A DNA stretch of 64,000 nucleotides from CAYRNY01 sp964425755 (GTDB taxonomy: Bacteria; Chloroflexota; Anaerolineae; Aggregatilineales; Aggregatilineaceae), in the NCBI GenBank assembly GCA_964425755.1, contig CAYRNY010000001.1, forward strand, positions 124,001 to 188,000, given 5' to 3'. The notes beneath the pieces were generated by a model. The model had not been told where the DNA came from, did not search any database, and saw only the letters and a list, made by a program, of their open reading frames with translations. Made by a program: the position numbers and the translations under genes. Below are positions 28,301 to 36,252 of this stretch, piece by piece. The first letter of the stretch is position 1. Every line of letters begins with the position of its first letter.

Positions 28301-29759
28301 GCGTCGAGGGGTTCGCGGCGCTGTACATGCCGACCGATCCCGTCGCCTGGATCGTGAGTTCCGGCGGGTACGGCGCGGTGATGTAGCTGACCGTCATACC
28401 CTCGTCGATCGTGTTGCCGTACTCATCGGCCATGCCGGGCAGGATTGTGATCGTGTACTCGGTGCTCGGCTCAGTATCAAACGCCAGGTTGTAGCTGTTG
28501 TTGTAATCGTAGTAGTACGTATCGAACTCGCGCCAGGGTTCCGGCTCGATGATCACCTTGTCCTCTAGCGTGTCGATATCCATGTTGGTGTTGAAGTGAA
28601 TCGAAAAACCGCCATAAGGCGACGCGTCGGTGGTCCCGTCAGCGGGTGACGTATCCTCAATGCGCGGGTACGGCACGGTGTCGAACAAGCTTTGCGCGGA
28701 TTCGCGCAACTGCGCACCGGTCGCACTGCGCGCGGTTTCGGCGTCCACCTCCAGGCGATACATCGATTCCAACTCCAGCAGTTCGTCCGGCGTGAACGTC
28801 ACCTGCCGGAAATCATCGCTCCACTCGAACGTGCCGCTGACCGGCTGCGGCTCGATTCGCTCCGCGCCCTCCGGAAGCGGGAACAACCCGCCATACCACA
28901 GCGTGATCGCGTCTTCGGTCGGTTGCGGGTCCATCGCCTGCGAGAACTCGACGCTGACGGTCTGCTCCAGCGGCACGCGCTCCATACCTGCGCCAGGCGT
29001 GATCGACACCACGTCCGGCTGGATCGTGCGGAACGTCCAGGCGAAGTCTTCCGGCAGGTACGCGCCGGTGACATCCTCCAGCCCGGCCTCGACCGTCGCG
29101 GTGTAGGTCGTGCCGCCGCGCAGTTCGCCCTCCGGCGTGAAGACGTAGATCGACGTGTTCAGCCACTCACCCTGCCCCTCGACCGGCGGGTCGAACTGCA
29201 GCGGGTCGGGTAGCGTGTCCATCTCCTCGACCGTCACCAGTGGCACCACCGGGCGGTCGAAGATCACGGTCACGATGCTGTCGGTATCAACCGCTTCGGA
29301 ATCCGGTGCCGGCAGCACTTCGGAGACTTCAAGATACCCCACCGTGTCCAGCGCCAGCGTGAACGGCTCCTCCAGCGGCACGCCGTCCGCCGACGCGGCC
29401 TCCGCGCCGATGGTGAAGGTATACGTGGTGGCGCGGGCGTAGGTCTCGTCGCCGGGGGTCACAGTCAGAGTGGTGTTGTCATCCCCCCACGCCAGATCAA
29501 GCGCGAGCGCGGGGTCGACGGTCACGTCAACACTGCCCGGGTCCATCGGCAACGTGAAATAAAACGTCACCGGCTCGCTGAAACCGAGTTCCTCACCGGG
29601 CAGCGGATCGGTATCGAACACGCGCGGCGCGGGTGGCGTATCCTGCGCGCCCGGCGCGCCCAGTACCGGCAGCGGCGCGCCCAGCGCCAACATGAGGCCG
29701 AACGCGACCAACACGGCGGCACCAAACCATCCCGCCCAGCGTAATGTACGGATAGTCAT
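22344..29759 (-). CDS. Alpha-2-macroglobulin family protein with SH3 and C-terminal modules
   Basis: A 2471-residue secreted protein. Signal peptide at 1-40 without lipobox; N-terminal Big_5/SbsA-type Ig-like repeats (about 45-480); a bacterial SH3 segment (about 570-650, with LNVRQEPNLGD and WWRVRLDNDISGWV); the MG2 motif YTDRPIYRPGQPVYFKG near 815; the macroglobulin domain with DNLTTWRLDARAVTTG near 1410; and a thioester motif Cys1629-I-E-Gln1632 opening an alpha-helical thioester domain. Two PsbP-like modules finish the protein (about 2130-2300 and 2310-2471). Bacterial alpha-2-macroglobulins trap proteases, often beside a PBP1C gene; none is near. The ATG at 29759 has GGAGG 8 nt upstream. 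Confidence 0.93.
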   Translation of the reverse strand: MTIRTLRWAGWFGAAVLVAFGLMLALGAPLPVLGAPGAQDTPPAPRVFDTDPLPGEELGFSEPVTFYFTLPMDPGSVDVTVDPALALDLAWGDDNTTLTVTPGDETYARATTYTFTIGAEAASADGVPLEEPFTLALDTVGYLEVSEVLPAPDSEAVDTDSIVTVIFDRPVVPLVTVEEMDTLPDPLQFDPPVEGQGEWLNTSIYVFTPEGELRGGTTYTATVEAGLEDVTGAYLPEDFAWTFRTIQPDVVSITPGAGMERVPLEQTVSVEFSQAMDPQPTEDAITLWYGGLFPLPEGAERIEPQPVSGTFEWSDDFRQVTFTPDELLELESMYRLEVDAETARSATGAQLRESAQSLFDTVPYPRIEDTSPADGTTDASPYGGFSIHFNTNMDIDTLEDKVIIEPEPWREFDTYYYDYNNSYNLAFDTEPSTEYTITILPGMADEYGNTIDEGMTVSYITAPYPPELTIQATGSVGMYSAANPSTRVFVTHRNISRIDLSLWRMSTARLAALTAADSYDAWRSFTPRPADLLRQWTIDVSAQQDTRRYELLYISDSGPSGIANIECLGAPDPRVKVGDVVLVTRQDERPLNVRQEPNLGDNVVTQVLPGDAMQITGGPFCSDGYLWWRVRLDNDISGWVAEGDQSMYYIEPLGAVPDDPNAPESDAIGQPYTPDALDPGAYFLAVTSPETEQYDGNRREHVLLVQSVNLSLKFSQDSALAWVTHMESGAPVAGVPVIFYNADYNPVARAVTDADGLAVVEIPHLSDLYTTMYALVNQDDLFGFASSQWSNGMDPWQFEMRGDYEPEDFTIYLYTDRPIYRPGQPVYFKGIMRQQKDVAYFLPERREVPVKVYDDRGEEIYSAMLPVTPQGSFSGELMLDEDAPLGYYRIVVDTGSNRRSQFGLSFNVAEYRAPEFQVNLTPERDEVAQGDTIRVLVDSTYFFGGPVSNADVSYSVLSNAYRFNYTGDEPGYWSFTDENYDFYAPEYYGPTGGPVAEGEGTTDDQGRFMIELVADLGDEAESRNWTVEARVVDESDQLVAGRTTITVHQGLLYVGLQPQEYIGYAGRESLVNLLAVDWDSQPIARQDVDYEVVERRWFSVQEEDEFGRTVWTWDVQEEPVADASGTVTTGADGLAQIAFTPPVGGVYKVYATTTDDAGNTITSSVFLWVSGSDFVNWRQENNNRIQLITDQDEYEVGDTAEILIPSPWQGEAYALVTVERGDILAHEVLKLETNSTVYELPIEERFAPNIFVSVMLVKGVDENNPTTQFRMGMTELQVDTARLVMNLDVEPSVDVAAGEFAGPGDEVTYTITATDWEGTPVPGAEIGVGLTDLAVLSIAPPNSPDLLPFFYSNRGVTVRTASALSISVDQATQVIIDTIKGGGGGYGEGGIFEVRQEFVDTPLWEPSAVTDADGQATVSVTLPDNLTTWRLDARAVTTGEDGPMLVGQTTFDLLSTKPVLVRPATPRFFVAGDNATVGMVVNNNTAEDLLTEVTLEGYGFELADGETLSQWVEVPAKGRARVNWSIVVGDVPEVDLTFYANAGDGAYTDASKPTVTQGDPLPVYKYEAPETVGTAGTLYGPEASSRTEVIALPRRFDVTQGELTINLDRSLAAATIDGLDWLENFPHYCIEQIISRFLPNAITLRALESLDIDDPVLQARLEAQVGFALQRLYNQQKVDGGWGWFPQDESNPVVTAYALIGLVEAQRSGFTVDADVINNAADFVRDSLRTVRAQDEPWRINRQAFLLYALARVDRGEFQRTVRLFDERESMSLYAKAYLAMTFHMLDPDDGRAMELVNDLNSALVLSATGAHWEETYHDFWNWNTDTRTTALGLMALAQIDPENQMIPNIVRWLMVARDADHWETTQETAWSVMALTEWMVVTGELYPDYTFRVELNGERLMLEDDTATPDNVKETATLVVEVAELLADEANRLAISRSAGDGNLYYTAHLTAYLPVPEIEALNRGIVIDRKYSLQDDPDATPITSAEVGQPVQVTLTIIAPNDLHYVVVEDPIPAGADAINPNLETTSQVGTRPTLSRERPLSQGWGWWWFSNTEFRDEKVVLYATYLPRGTYQFEYVIYPGLAGEYNVIPPTAQEFYFPEVYGRGEGSTFTITGGSASETVPPPPEAAPLTQAFTLPASGVTVQYPEGWVAQEGTDGTIEVASSAEALADLGTQADIMPGEAAFVVMRPIALADLGGLTAAEFAAMVAESSTQDDASATASSVESVTVDGREVALFTLSSSDSNTEGFVAAYEDAGHVIVTAALTYAGELAASEPTLHAMIGGVSFDPAPVAAAEEEAAADESSPAPGDDAALTETYTTAFGLSFDHPAGWFAIDDPSQGVVQTANREAAVMSGRFEPGDSGLVIFDPVYMAQLPASTPDELLRTFMQLLEAQDSPITFGAVSELSTRGMTVPYVPLTQSEAEGAALVLERGAAGDDLVLVFLAAYEGEFIDARPLLLDIVASISYDAP

Positions 29760-30224
29760 AGGATTTTCCTCCAAATAAAAGCATTCTATTCGCCCGGCGC
29801 AGCGGCGAAACTGACGCAAAGCGACGCTTCGTCTTCCTGCGAAGGATGCTCATGATATCATCTGGCGATCTGCAATCGCGTTCACTAGGATTTACGCGGC
29901 CAGCAGGTGTACCTGACCAGTTCGGCCTGCGACGGTTTCGGGAACGGCTAATGTTTACATTCATTATAAGGCACGCGCGCCTGGCGAGGAAACGCAGCAC
30001 ACCAGGATCAAAGCAGAGGCGGTGCTGCGACGCGTCCCGGCACCGGGACAACATGCCGCGCGACTGCATCTCGCAATTCTCATTCTACGCCACACGGCAG
30101 GCGGCGCGCGACGCTCGCGCCACGCCCAGCCTACGCTTGCGCGCTGTTCCAGACGGCGGGCTGGCAAGCAGCTAACGTAAGGGTGATGCCCCGCACATGA
30201 GGTAGCGCGCGGGCGTGCTGCCGC
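29760..30224 (-). other. 465-nt gap upstream of the macroglobulin gene
   Basis: No credible gene on either strand. A perfect TATAAT (minus, 29968-29963) without a clear -35 is the best promoter candidate for the macroglobulin gene and would give a leader of about 200 nt. The rest is GC-rich and featureless to me. Confidence 0.4.
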
Positions 30225-30584
30225 TCAGAACGAGAGCAGCGTGTCGAGCAAGCCGAACAGTTGGCGCGTGGGCACCGGCTTGATCAAGAAGTGCTCGACG
30301 CCCAACTCAAAACACGGGCCGCGCCACTGCCCGTTGGCCGACACGACAACCACCGGGATACCGTCCAGGCGCGCGTCGTCGCGCACAAATTCAAGCACCT
30401 TGATGCCCGAGGTATCCGGCATGTTCATGTCGAGGATTATCAGATCGTAATCGTCGTGGGTCAGCAGGAGAATCGCGTCGGCGGTCTTCTCCGCCCGCAC
30501 CACCTCGTGCCCCTGCCGTGAAAGCATCGTCTCGTATAAAAAAAGTAGATCGGTATCGTCTTCTACGACCAATATTCGAGCCAT
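30225..30584 (-). CDS. Stand-alone response-regulator receiver protein
   Basis: A 119-residue CheY-like domain with no output domain. The acidic pair E8-D9-D10, phospho-acceptor D52 in LIILDMNMPD, switch residue S82 and K102 in FLIKPV are all present. The start ATG at 30584 has AGGAAAA upstream. No histidine kinase is adjacent, so the partner is elsewhere. An imperfect dyad at 30699-30714 (CACT...AGTG) lies in the upstream AT-rich patch and could be part of its promoter region. Confidence 0.9.
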   Translation of the reverse strand: MARILVVEDDTDLLFLYETMLSRQGHEVVRAEKTADAILLLTHDDYDLIILDMNMPDTSGIKVLEFVRDDARLDGIPVVVVSANGQWRGPCFELGVEHFLIKPVPTRQLFGLLDTLLSF

Positions 30585-30790
30585 GTAAGGTTTTCCTCAA
30601 GATCGCGCTACTCATAGCTCCGCTGCGCGACGCGCCTGCAGATGTATGTAAAGAATGCGTCCCCGCCCCGCACGATGGACATGGCCCCCGTTTGTGTTCA
30701 CTATACATAAAGTGTACTGCACAGCACGAGGTCTTTTCAATGATTTCTCAATAATTGCTATCCCTGCCGCTGCACGCCCTTCCCTGGACC

Positions 30791-31405
30791 TCATTCCACG
30801 AGCGACGCACCGAACAACACGACCGTCGCCCCGATCTCGCGCAGCACAGCATGCGCTTTTTCCAGCCAGTCCATTGGCCCGGTCGTGACCTGCGCCGGGC
30901 TGGGATAGACCGTGATTCCCTGCCGGTCGAACAGCCAGCGCGCCCGCCACAAATGGTAATCGTCCGATACCAGCACCGCCGACTGCCAGCCGCGCTGCGC
31001 CATGATCGCGCGCGCCTCGACCGCGTTCTCTTGCGTGTTGCGGCTGCGCGGCTCCAGCACGATCGCGCCCGGATCGACACCCTGCTCGCGCAGCAATGCC
31101 GCGCAGCGGTCCACCTCGCTGAGGCCGTCGCTGACATTCGCGCCATTACACAACACATACGGCGCGTACCCCTCGGCATAGAGCGCGGCCCCATGCAGCG
31201 CGCGGGCTGTGGTGCCGGGCGTGCCCCCGCCCAGCACGATGATCACGTCTGCAGGCTGGGCGCGGTCCTCAGCGCCGTACGCCACGATCACCACAGCGAG
31301 GATCAGCATCGCCAGCAGCACCAGGGCGTTGCCGACCGCGACGATGCGCACGCCCCGCCGCCACCACACACGCCCGCGCCCCGCCGTACCGGGTGAAGAT
31401 ACCAT
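30791..31405 (-). CDS. DUF218 (YdcF/SanA-like) membrane-anchored protein
   Basis: A 204-residue protein: basic start, one transmembrane segment (about 20-42, VLLAMLILAVVIVAYG), then a DUF218 domain with ADVIIVLGGG, LYAEGYAPYVLCNGAN, EPRSRNTQENAVEARAIM and VLVSDDYHLWRARW. Proteins of this family (SanA, ElyC, YdcF) act at the envelope and affect peptidoglycan or lipid-carrier homeostasis, though the reaction is not settled. It begins 32 nt after the preceding lipoprotein gene, with GGAGGG 11 nt before the ATG, so the two probably form an operon. Confidence 0.82.
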   Translation of the reverse strand: MVSSPGTAGRGRVWWRRGVRIVAVGNALVLLAMLILAVVIVAYGAEDRAQPADVIIVLGGGTPGTTARALHGAALYAEGYAPYVLCNGANVSDGLSEVDRCAALLREQGVDPGAIVLEPRSRNTQENAVEARAIMAQRGWQSAVLVSDDYHLWRARWLFDRQGITVYPSPAQVTTGPMDWLEKAHAVLREIGATVVLFGASLVE

Positions 31406-31437
31406 GTCAGTTAACCCTCCAGGGCGGCGCGACGCGC

Positions 31438-32019
31438 TCAGTACGGGTACACCGCGAGAAACTGGTCCAGCAACGCGCGGTCAGGCGCGCGGGCGATGTA
31501 CACCCACCGGTCACGGCTCCAGGCCGCGAGGTAACTCCCCTGGCGGTCCTGCGCCAGTCCAAAGGACACCGCCGGGGCGTAGTACGGCTCCCCGATCAGC
31601 GTGTCGATGCTGTTCCCGCCGAGCGTGAACTCGACCGTGCGCTGCGCCTCGCCCAGCGACTGGAAGCGGTACACCGTGATCTCGACCTTTCCACCGTCCG
31701 GGTGCATGTACGTCGCGCGCTGGCCGCCCGTCTGCGGCGAAACGGCGTTGCCCCTGAGCGACTCGCGCAGGAACGCGCCCGCCGAAAACGGCGTCTCGAA
31801 CTGCTGCGGGTCGCCTTCCGGCACCGGCAGGCTGCGCGGGGCCGGGGGCCGCAGCGTCGAGGTGGGGGCTGGCGTCCTGGTCGGGCTGGCGGTCGCGGTG
31901 CCGGTCGGTTCCCCTGCAGGGGTCGCGTCCGTATCGTCGCCGTCCTGTCCGGCGCCACCGCACGCCGCCAACGCAACCGCCAACAGCAGCACGCCCACGA
32001 TCGTAATCCAGCGCTCCAT
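31438..32019 (-). CDS. Lipoprotein of unknown function
   Basis: A 193-residue lipoprotein starting at ATG 32019 (GGAGG upstream). A hydrophobic leader ends in the lipobox VALAAC; an acidic, then Thr/Pro-rich linker (to about residue 68) leads to a domain of about 120 residues with KVEITVYRFQSLGEAQRTVEF and YLAAWSRDRWVYIARAPD. This resembles small lipoprotein domains that measure changes in a bound ligand, but I recognise no family. Followed by the DUF218 gene. Confidence 0.72.
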   Translation of the reverse strand: MERWITIVGVLLLAVALAACGGAGQDGDDTDATPAGEPTGTATASPTRTPAPTSTLRPPAPRSLPVPEGDPQQFETPFSAGAFLRESLRGNAVSPQTGGQRATYMHPDGGKVEITVYRFQSLGEAQRTVEFTLGGNSIDTLIGEPYYAPAVSFGLAQDRQGSYLAAWSRDRWVYIARAPDRALLDQFLAVYPY

Positions 32020-32205
32020 GTCCTCACCCCTCCAGGCCGGGTTTCCCGCGCCGCACATCACACTCTTTCTAACACTCAATTCGCACTTATGCAAACCGTT
32101 TTCCAACCAATCTTATATCCAGGTCGCTTAATGCACAAACCCGGCACGCGGGCCGGGTTGTGATTCAAACACTATGTGGTACGCCAGTCTTGCGGCAGGC
32201 AAACC

Positions 32206-35139
32206 TCAGCACTCGCTGAAACCGCAGCTATAGCACTTGCGGCAGCCCTCCTCGTTGACCAGTGTCGCGGCCCCGCACTCCGGGCACAGGTCGCCCAACT
32301 CGCGCGGCTCGGATGGCGGCAGCTCCAGCGGGAGCTGGTTTTCCGGCACATACGGCCCCACGTCCGCCGGGTGCCCGACCTGCGCTTCGCTCTCCGTCAG
32401 GTATTCCTGCAAGACCTGCGCGACACCGTCGGGAAGGCTGCTCACGCGGGACGGGCCGAACCCGATCGCGCGCACGCCGCCGATGCTCTCCAACTGGCGC
32501 ACGACCTCGCGCAGCCGGCTACGCGGGCTGACGGTCGAGGTCAGGCGCAGCACATACGAGATCAAGCGCCCCATCGCCTCGGACACCGCCGCCGTCTCCG
32601 ATCCCGCCTTCGCGGTGTGCATGAAGACCTCGAACGGCTGGCCCTTGCCTTCGCCGTTCTCGTTGACCGTGACGTAGGTCGTGCCCAACGGCGTCTGGAC
32701 GCGGTAAGTCTTGCCGCTGAGGTAACGCGGGCGCGGTTTCTTCTCCTCGTTGAACAGGCGCGGCTGCTCCACCACCGGGACACCGCTTTCCTTCTGCTGC
32801 TTGGTGGCGGCGGTCTCCAGCACGACCTTTTCGCGGCTGCCGGTCACGTAAACCGTCAGGCCCTTGCAGCCGAGCTCCCAGGCCAGCCGGTAAGCATCTG
32901 CCACGTCACGTTCTGGCGTGTCCGCGGGGAAGTTGATCGTCTTGGAGATCGCGTTATCGGTGAACGCCTGCAACGCCGCCTGCATGCGGACGTGTTCCTC
33001 GGCAGCCACGTCGCTGCTGACCACGAACGTCTCGCGGATGTGCGGCGGGACTTCCTCAATGTGCTGGCACGTGCCCGACGAGTTCACCTTCTCGACGATC
33101 CGCCCGATCGCCGCGTCATCGAGTCCCGCGTCGCGCAGCGCGCGCTCAAACAGCGGGCTGGTGTATTGCAGCGTGATCTGGCGGTCGGCGTCGTTCACGT
33201 AACGCGTGTAAGCCAGCGCGAACACCGGCTCGCACCCGTAGCCCTCGATGCCCGCGACGGTGGAGATCGTGCCCGTCGGCGCGATGGTCAACTGCGCCCC
33301 GTTGCGGATGCCGTGCGCCTTGATGCCCGCGACGATCTGCGACCAATCCAGTTCCGGGCAGCCCCAGTCGTGGCTGTACGGGACCAGCGGCTTCGGCGGC
33401 TGCCACTTCAGATCGGCAGGATCGTACAGACTGCCCGTGATCGCCGGGAATGGGCCGCGCTCCTTCGCCAGGTCGATGCTGGTCTGCATCGCGTGGAAGC
33501 GCACGAACTCCATCACCTGGCTGGCGAACTCCTGCCCGGTCGTGGAGCCGTAGCGCACGCCCAGCGCGTACATCATATCTGCCAGCCCCATAATGCCGAG
33601 GCCGATCCGCCGCACGCGGTGCGCGGCCTCTTCAAGCTGCGGCACGGCGGGCACGTACGCGTTGGCGCTGACCACGTCCTCAAGGAAGCGCGTCGACAGC
33701 ACGACCGCTTCGCGCAGTTTCTCCCAGTCGACCTGTTGGTCCTCGGTGACGTGCTGCGCCAGGTTGATCGACCCCAGGCAGCAGTTTTCAAACGGGCCCA
33801 AAAACTGCTCGCCGCACGGATTGGTCGACTCCAGCGTGTAGAGGTGCGGGACCGGGTTTTCGGCGTTGGCCGTGTCCAGGAACAGCACGCCCGGTTCACC
33901 GTTGTGGTGCGCTTGCTTCACGATCAGGTCGAACAGTTCGCGCGCGCGGACCGTCTCCCAGACCGTGCCGTCCTGCGGGTTGACCAGGTCAAAGTCGCTG
34001 TCCTCGATCACAGCCTGCATGAACGCGTCTGTCACACCAACCGAGATGTTGAAATTCGTGATCGCGTTTTCGTCGGTCTTGCACGTGATGAAGTCGCGAA
34101 TATCCGGGTGATCCACGCGCAGCACGGCCATATTCGCCCCGCGCCGCGAGTTGTGGATGTACACGCCGCGCCCGCCACGCGAGCCGTCCACGACCGCGAA
34201 GTTATGCGTCCCCGGCACCTCGAGATCGTACACGTCCTCGTACCCCACGAACGTCACATCCGCGACCGGTCCCAACCCGGCGAACGCCATCAACGTCTCG
34301 CCGCGCGCCAGCTCACCCAGCGGGCGGAACGCGCCATCCGGCAGCATGATCGGGTGGTCGGCGGTGGCGGTGAGCGTGAAGCCGTCCGCCGTGCGCAGCC
34401 GGTAGACCTTGCGCCCGCGCCCGGTCAGCCGCACATCGCGCGCGTGGCGCAGCGCGTGCTGCCCGATCACCGGGTCGTAGGTGTACACCAGGGGCCGCTG
34501 GCCGACCAGGTCGCGGATCGGGATGCCGCCCTGCGCCGTGGCGACCAGCGTGTCGCCGGTCACGCAGCCCCCCTGCGCGATCTCCCCAAATGCCTGGTCG
34601 TAGACGCGTAAGAAGCCGACCGGGCCGGTCGCCAGGCCGCTGGACGACTTGACCAGCGCGCCTTTAGGCCGCAGGCTGCTGAATGAGAACCCGTTCCCGC
34701 CGCCGGTCTGCTGGATCAACGCGGCGTGGCGCAGCGTCTCAAAGATGCCCGACCCGGTGCGCCCCATGTCGTCATCGATCTTAAGCACGAAACAGGCGGC
34801 AAGCTGGCCCAACGGCGTGCCCGCGCCGGTGAAGGTCGGGCTGTTCGGGAAGAAGCGCAGCGAGGTGAGCAGATCGTAGAACTGCCGCGCGACCGGCTCG
34901 ATCTCGCCGCCGTGCTCCGCTTCCGTCTTGGCGACGTGATACGCCACCCGCCAGAACATCTCCTGCTCGGTTTCGACCGGCTGGCCGTCGTCGCCGCGCC
35001 GCAGGTAACGCTTTCTCAGCACGGTACGCGCGTTGTCGGTCAGCGGGATCTCGCGGTTCAGGTCCGGCGGCAAGGGCACTTTCTTGAATCCATTGGTCCG
35101 GTCAGTTGCAGCGGTGTGTTCTGTCGTCTGTCCCACCAT
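32206..35139 (-). CDS. nrdJ: Adenosylcobalamin-dependent (class II) ribonucleotide reductase with intein
   Basis: Makes deoxyribonucleotides from ribonucleotides using a B12-generated thiyl radical. 977 codons: ATP-cone-like N-terminus, barrel with NPCGEQFLGPFENCCLGSIN, the later loop PTGTISTVAGIEGYGCEP, and a C-terminal zinc ribbon CPECG-CRKCYSCG. A mini-intein (residues 192-330) splits the conserved EIAQGG/SRRGANM block; after splicing the enzyme is 838 residues, normal for vitamin B12-dependent NrdJ. AAGGAG lies before ATG 35139. It follows nrdR by 146 nt in the same direction, so NrdR probably represses its own operon. Confidence 0.95.
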   Translation of the reverse strand: MVGQTTEHTAATDRTNGFKKVPLPPDLNREIPLTDNARTVLRKRYLRRGDDGQPVETEQEMFWRVAYHVAKTEAEHGGEIEPVARQFYDLLTSLRFFPNSPTFTGAGTPLGQLAACFVLKIDDDMGRTGSGIFETLRHAALIQQTGGGNGFSFSSLRPKGALVKSSSGLATGPVGFLRVYDQAFGEIAQGGCVTGDTLVATAQGGIPIRDLVGQRPLVYTYDPVIGQHALRHARDVRLTGRGRKVYRLRTADGFTLTATADHPIMLPDGAFRPLGELARGETLMAFAGLGPVADVTFVGYEDVYDLEVPGTHNFAVVDGSRGGRGVYIHNSRRGANMAVLRVDHPDIRDFITCKTDENAITNFNISVGVTDAFMQAVIEDSDFDLVNPQDGTVWETVRARELFDLIVKQAHHNGEPGVLFLDTANAENPVPHLYTLESTNPCGEQFLGPFENCCLGSINLAQHVTEDQQVDWEKLREAVVLSTRFLEDVVSANAYVPAVPQLEEAAHRVRRIGLGIMGLADMMYALGVRYGSTTGQEFASQVMEFVRFHAMQTSIDLAKERGPFPAITGSLYDPADLKWQPPKPLVPYSHDWGCPELDWSQIVAGIKAHGIRNGAQLTIAPTGTISTVAGIEGYGCEPVFALAYTRYVNDADRQITLQYTSPLFERALRDAGLDDAAIGRIVEKVNSSGTCQHIEEVPPHIRETFVVSSDVAAEEHVRMQAALQAFTDNAISKTINFPADTPERDVADAYRLAWELGCKGLTVYVTGSREKVVLETAATKQQKESGVPVVEQPRLFNEEKKPRPRYLSGKTYRVQTPLGTTYVTVNENGEGKGQPFEVFMHTAKAGSETAAVSEAMGRLISYVLRLTSTVSPRSRLREVVRQLESIGGVRAIGFGPSRVSSLPDGVAQVLQEYLTESEAQVGHPADVGPYVPENQLPLELPPSEPRELGDLCPECGAATLVNEEGCRKCYSCGFSEC
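34150..34566 (-). other. Mini-intein within NrdJ (139 residues)
   Basis: Splicing blocks are visible in order: Cys1 in CVTGDTLV, block B FTLTATADHPIM with the TxxH histidine, block F VYDLEVPGTHNFAVV, and block G VYIHN ending in the terminal Asn, with Ser as the first C-extein residue. There is no homing-endonuclease domain. The flanks rejoin to GGSRRGANM, the uninterrupted form of this conserved RNR block. Splicing activity is inferred from the intact residues. Confidence 0.92.
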
Positions 35140-35285
35140 GCCTCAATCTCCTTTTGTGTTCGCTTGGGGCGAGATATTGAGGACCCCACCCGAAAAAAGA
35201 CAAAGCTCACGCTATCCCTGCTGCCGCAGTGATGCAGCAAGGCAATCGGTCATGCTATGCGGTTTATCGTCGGCTAAAGCTTGCC

Positions 35286-35975
35286 CTACCCGGACGAGGT
35301 CGAGTCAGGCGGCGGCTCGGCATCCGGCACAGCCGGCGCGGACGTCGATTTCGCGTCCGCCGTGCCGGGATCATCGCCGGTGGCGCTCGCGGCGGGCGAT
35401 TTCCCGTTCGCTTCGCTCGCGCTGCCGGACCCGTCGCCATCCGCTTTGGTGCCGCTGTCGTTCGCGGCAGCCGCCGTCTGCGGTGTGGCGCGCGGGCGCG
35501 ATGACCGCTTCGACGCCGGTCCTTCCTCTGCCAGCAGCCCCTCGATCATGTCGCGCAGGCTGGTTAGGCTGTCCAACCCCAGGTAGACGATGGCGTAGCG
35601 GATGTACGCGATCGGGTCGATCGCTTTCAACCCCTCGATCACCATGTCGCCCACCACGCGGCTGGAGACTTCGTCCCGGCCCAAATGCTGCAAATGCGTC
35701 TCGATGCGATCGACCAGATTGGTGATGTCAGCCGCGGCGATCGGGCGCTTGGCGCAGGATATCTGAATCCCCCGGATCAGCTTCTCGCGGTCAAACGCCT
35801 CGCGGTCACCGTTGCTCTTGATCAATAACGGTGTTGCACGCAGCACCTTTTCATAAGTGCTGAACCGCCGCCCGCACACCTTACATTCCCGGCGGCGGCG
35901 GATCCCGCCCTGCGAGTCGCGCGTGGTGTCGACAACGCGCGACTTGTTCTCGGCGCTGCAATACGGGCACTTCAT
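35286..35975 (-). CDS. nrdR: Transcriptional repressor NrdR with a C-terminal extension
   Basis: A regulator of ribonucleotide reductase genes. The zinc ribbon (C3, C6, C31, C34) and ATP-cone (about 48-138, with KSNGDREAFDREKLIRG and RVVGDMVIEGLKAID) are standard; these sense ATP/dATP balance and change oligomer state. The usual protein is about 150 residues, but this one has 229: the last 75 or so are a low-complexity Pro/Ala/Ser/Asp tail. The start ATG at 35975 is fixed by the MKCPYC beginning. Upstream lies a tandem NrdR-box pair (36173-36220). Confidence 0.95.
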   Translation of the reverse strand: MKCPYCSAENKSRVVDTTRDSQGGIRRRRECKVCGRRFSTYEKVLRATPLLIKSNGDREAFDREKLIRGIQISCAKRPIAAADITNLVDRIETHLQHLGRDEVSSRVVGDMVIEGLKAIDPIAYIRYAIVYLGLDSLTSLRDMIEGLLAEEGPASKRSSRPRATPQTAAAANDSGTKADGDGSGSASEANGKSPAASATGDDPGTADAKSTSAPAVPDAEPPPDSTSSG

Positions 35976-36172
35976 CGGACTGGCCCTTTCGTAACCAGAT
36001 CGTCAAAAAACGGTTCGACGGTATTTTGCGTCTCCAGCAGCAGCGCACCAGCATAACGTTTCTGCACCCAGGCTGCCACCATCAACACGCGAACCGGCCA
36101 AACATTAAACTCTCTTAAGCCGTGCAACCGGAAAATTTATCCCACGTTATCCAACATCAACGGGGCCATTAT

Positions 36173-36220
36173 CCCCCATATATAGGGATTGAGCGTAATT
36201 TGTACCCCTGTATATGGCGT
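36173..36220 (-). promoter_or_regulatory. Tandem NrdR-box-like operator pair
   Basis: Two AT-centred imperfect palindromes match the core CwAtATaTwG: one at 36176-36185 (minus CTATATATGG, 9 of 10) and one at 36208-36217 (minus CCATATACAG, 8 of 10). They are 32 bp apart, about three helical turns, as expected for NrdR box pairs. They lie about 200-240 nt before nrdR. Confidence 0.6.
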
Positions 36221-36252
36221 TTTCATGGACCCACACTGTAACACGAACACCC

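Noticed and set aside
29846..30175. Small frames in the gap upstream of the macroglobulin gene
   Set aside because: Arg/Ala-rich with no ribosome site and no motif.
32176..34611. An 811-codon plus-strand frame opposite nrdJ
   Set aside because: No recognisable domain and Arg/His/Leu-rich composition; the real gene is NrdJ on the other strand.
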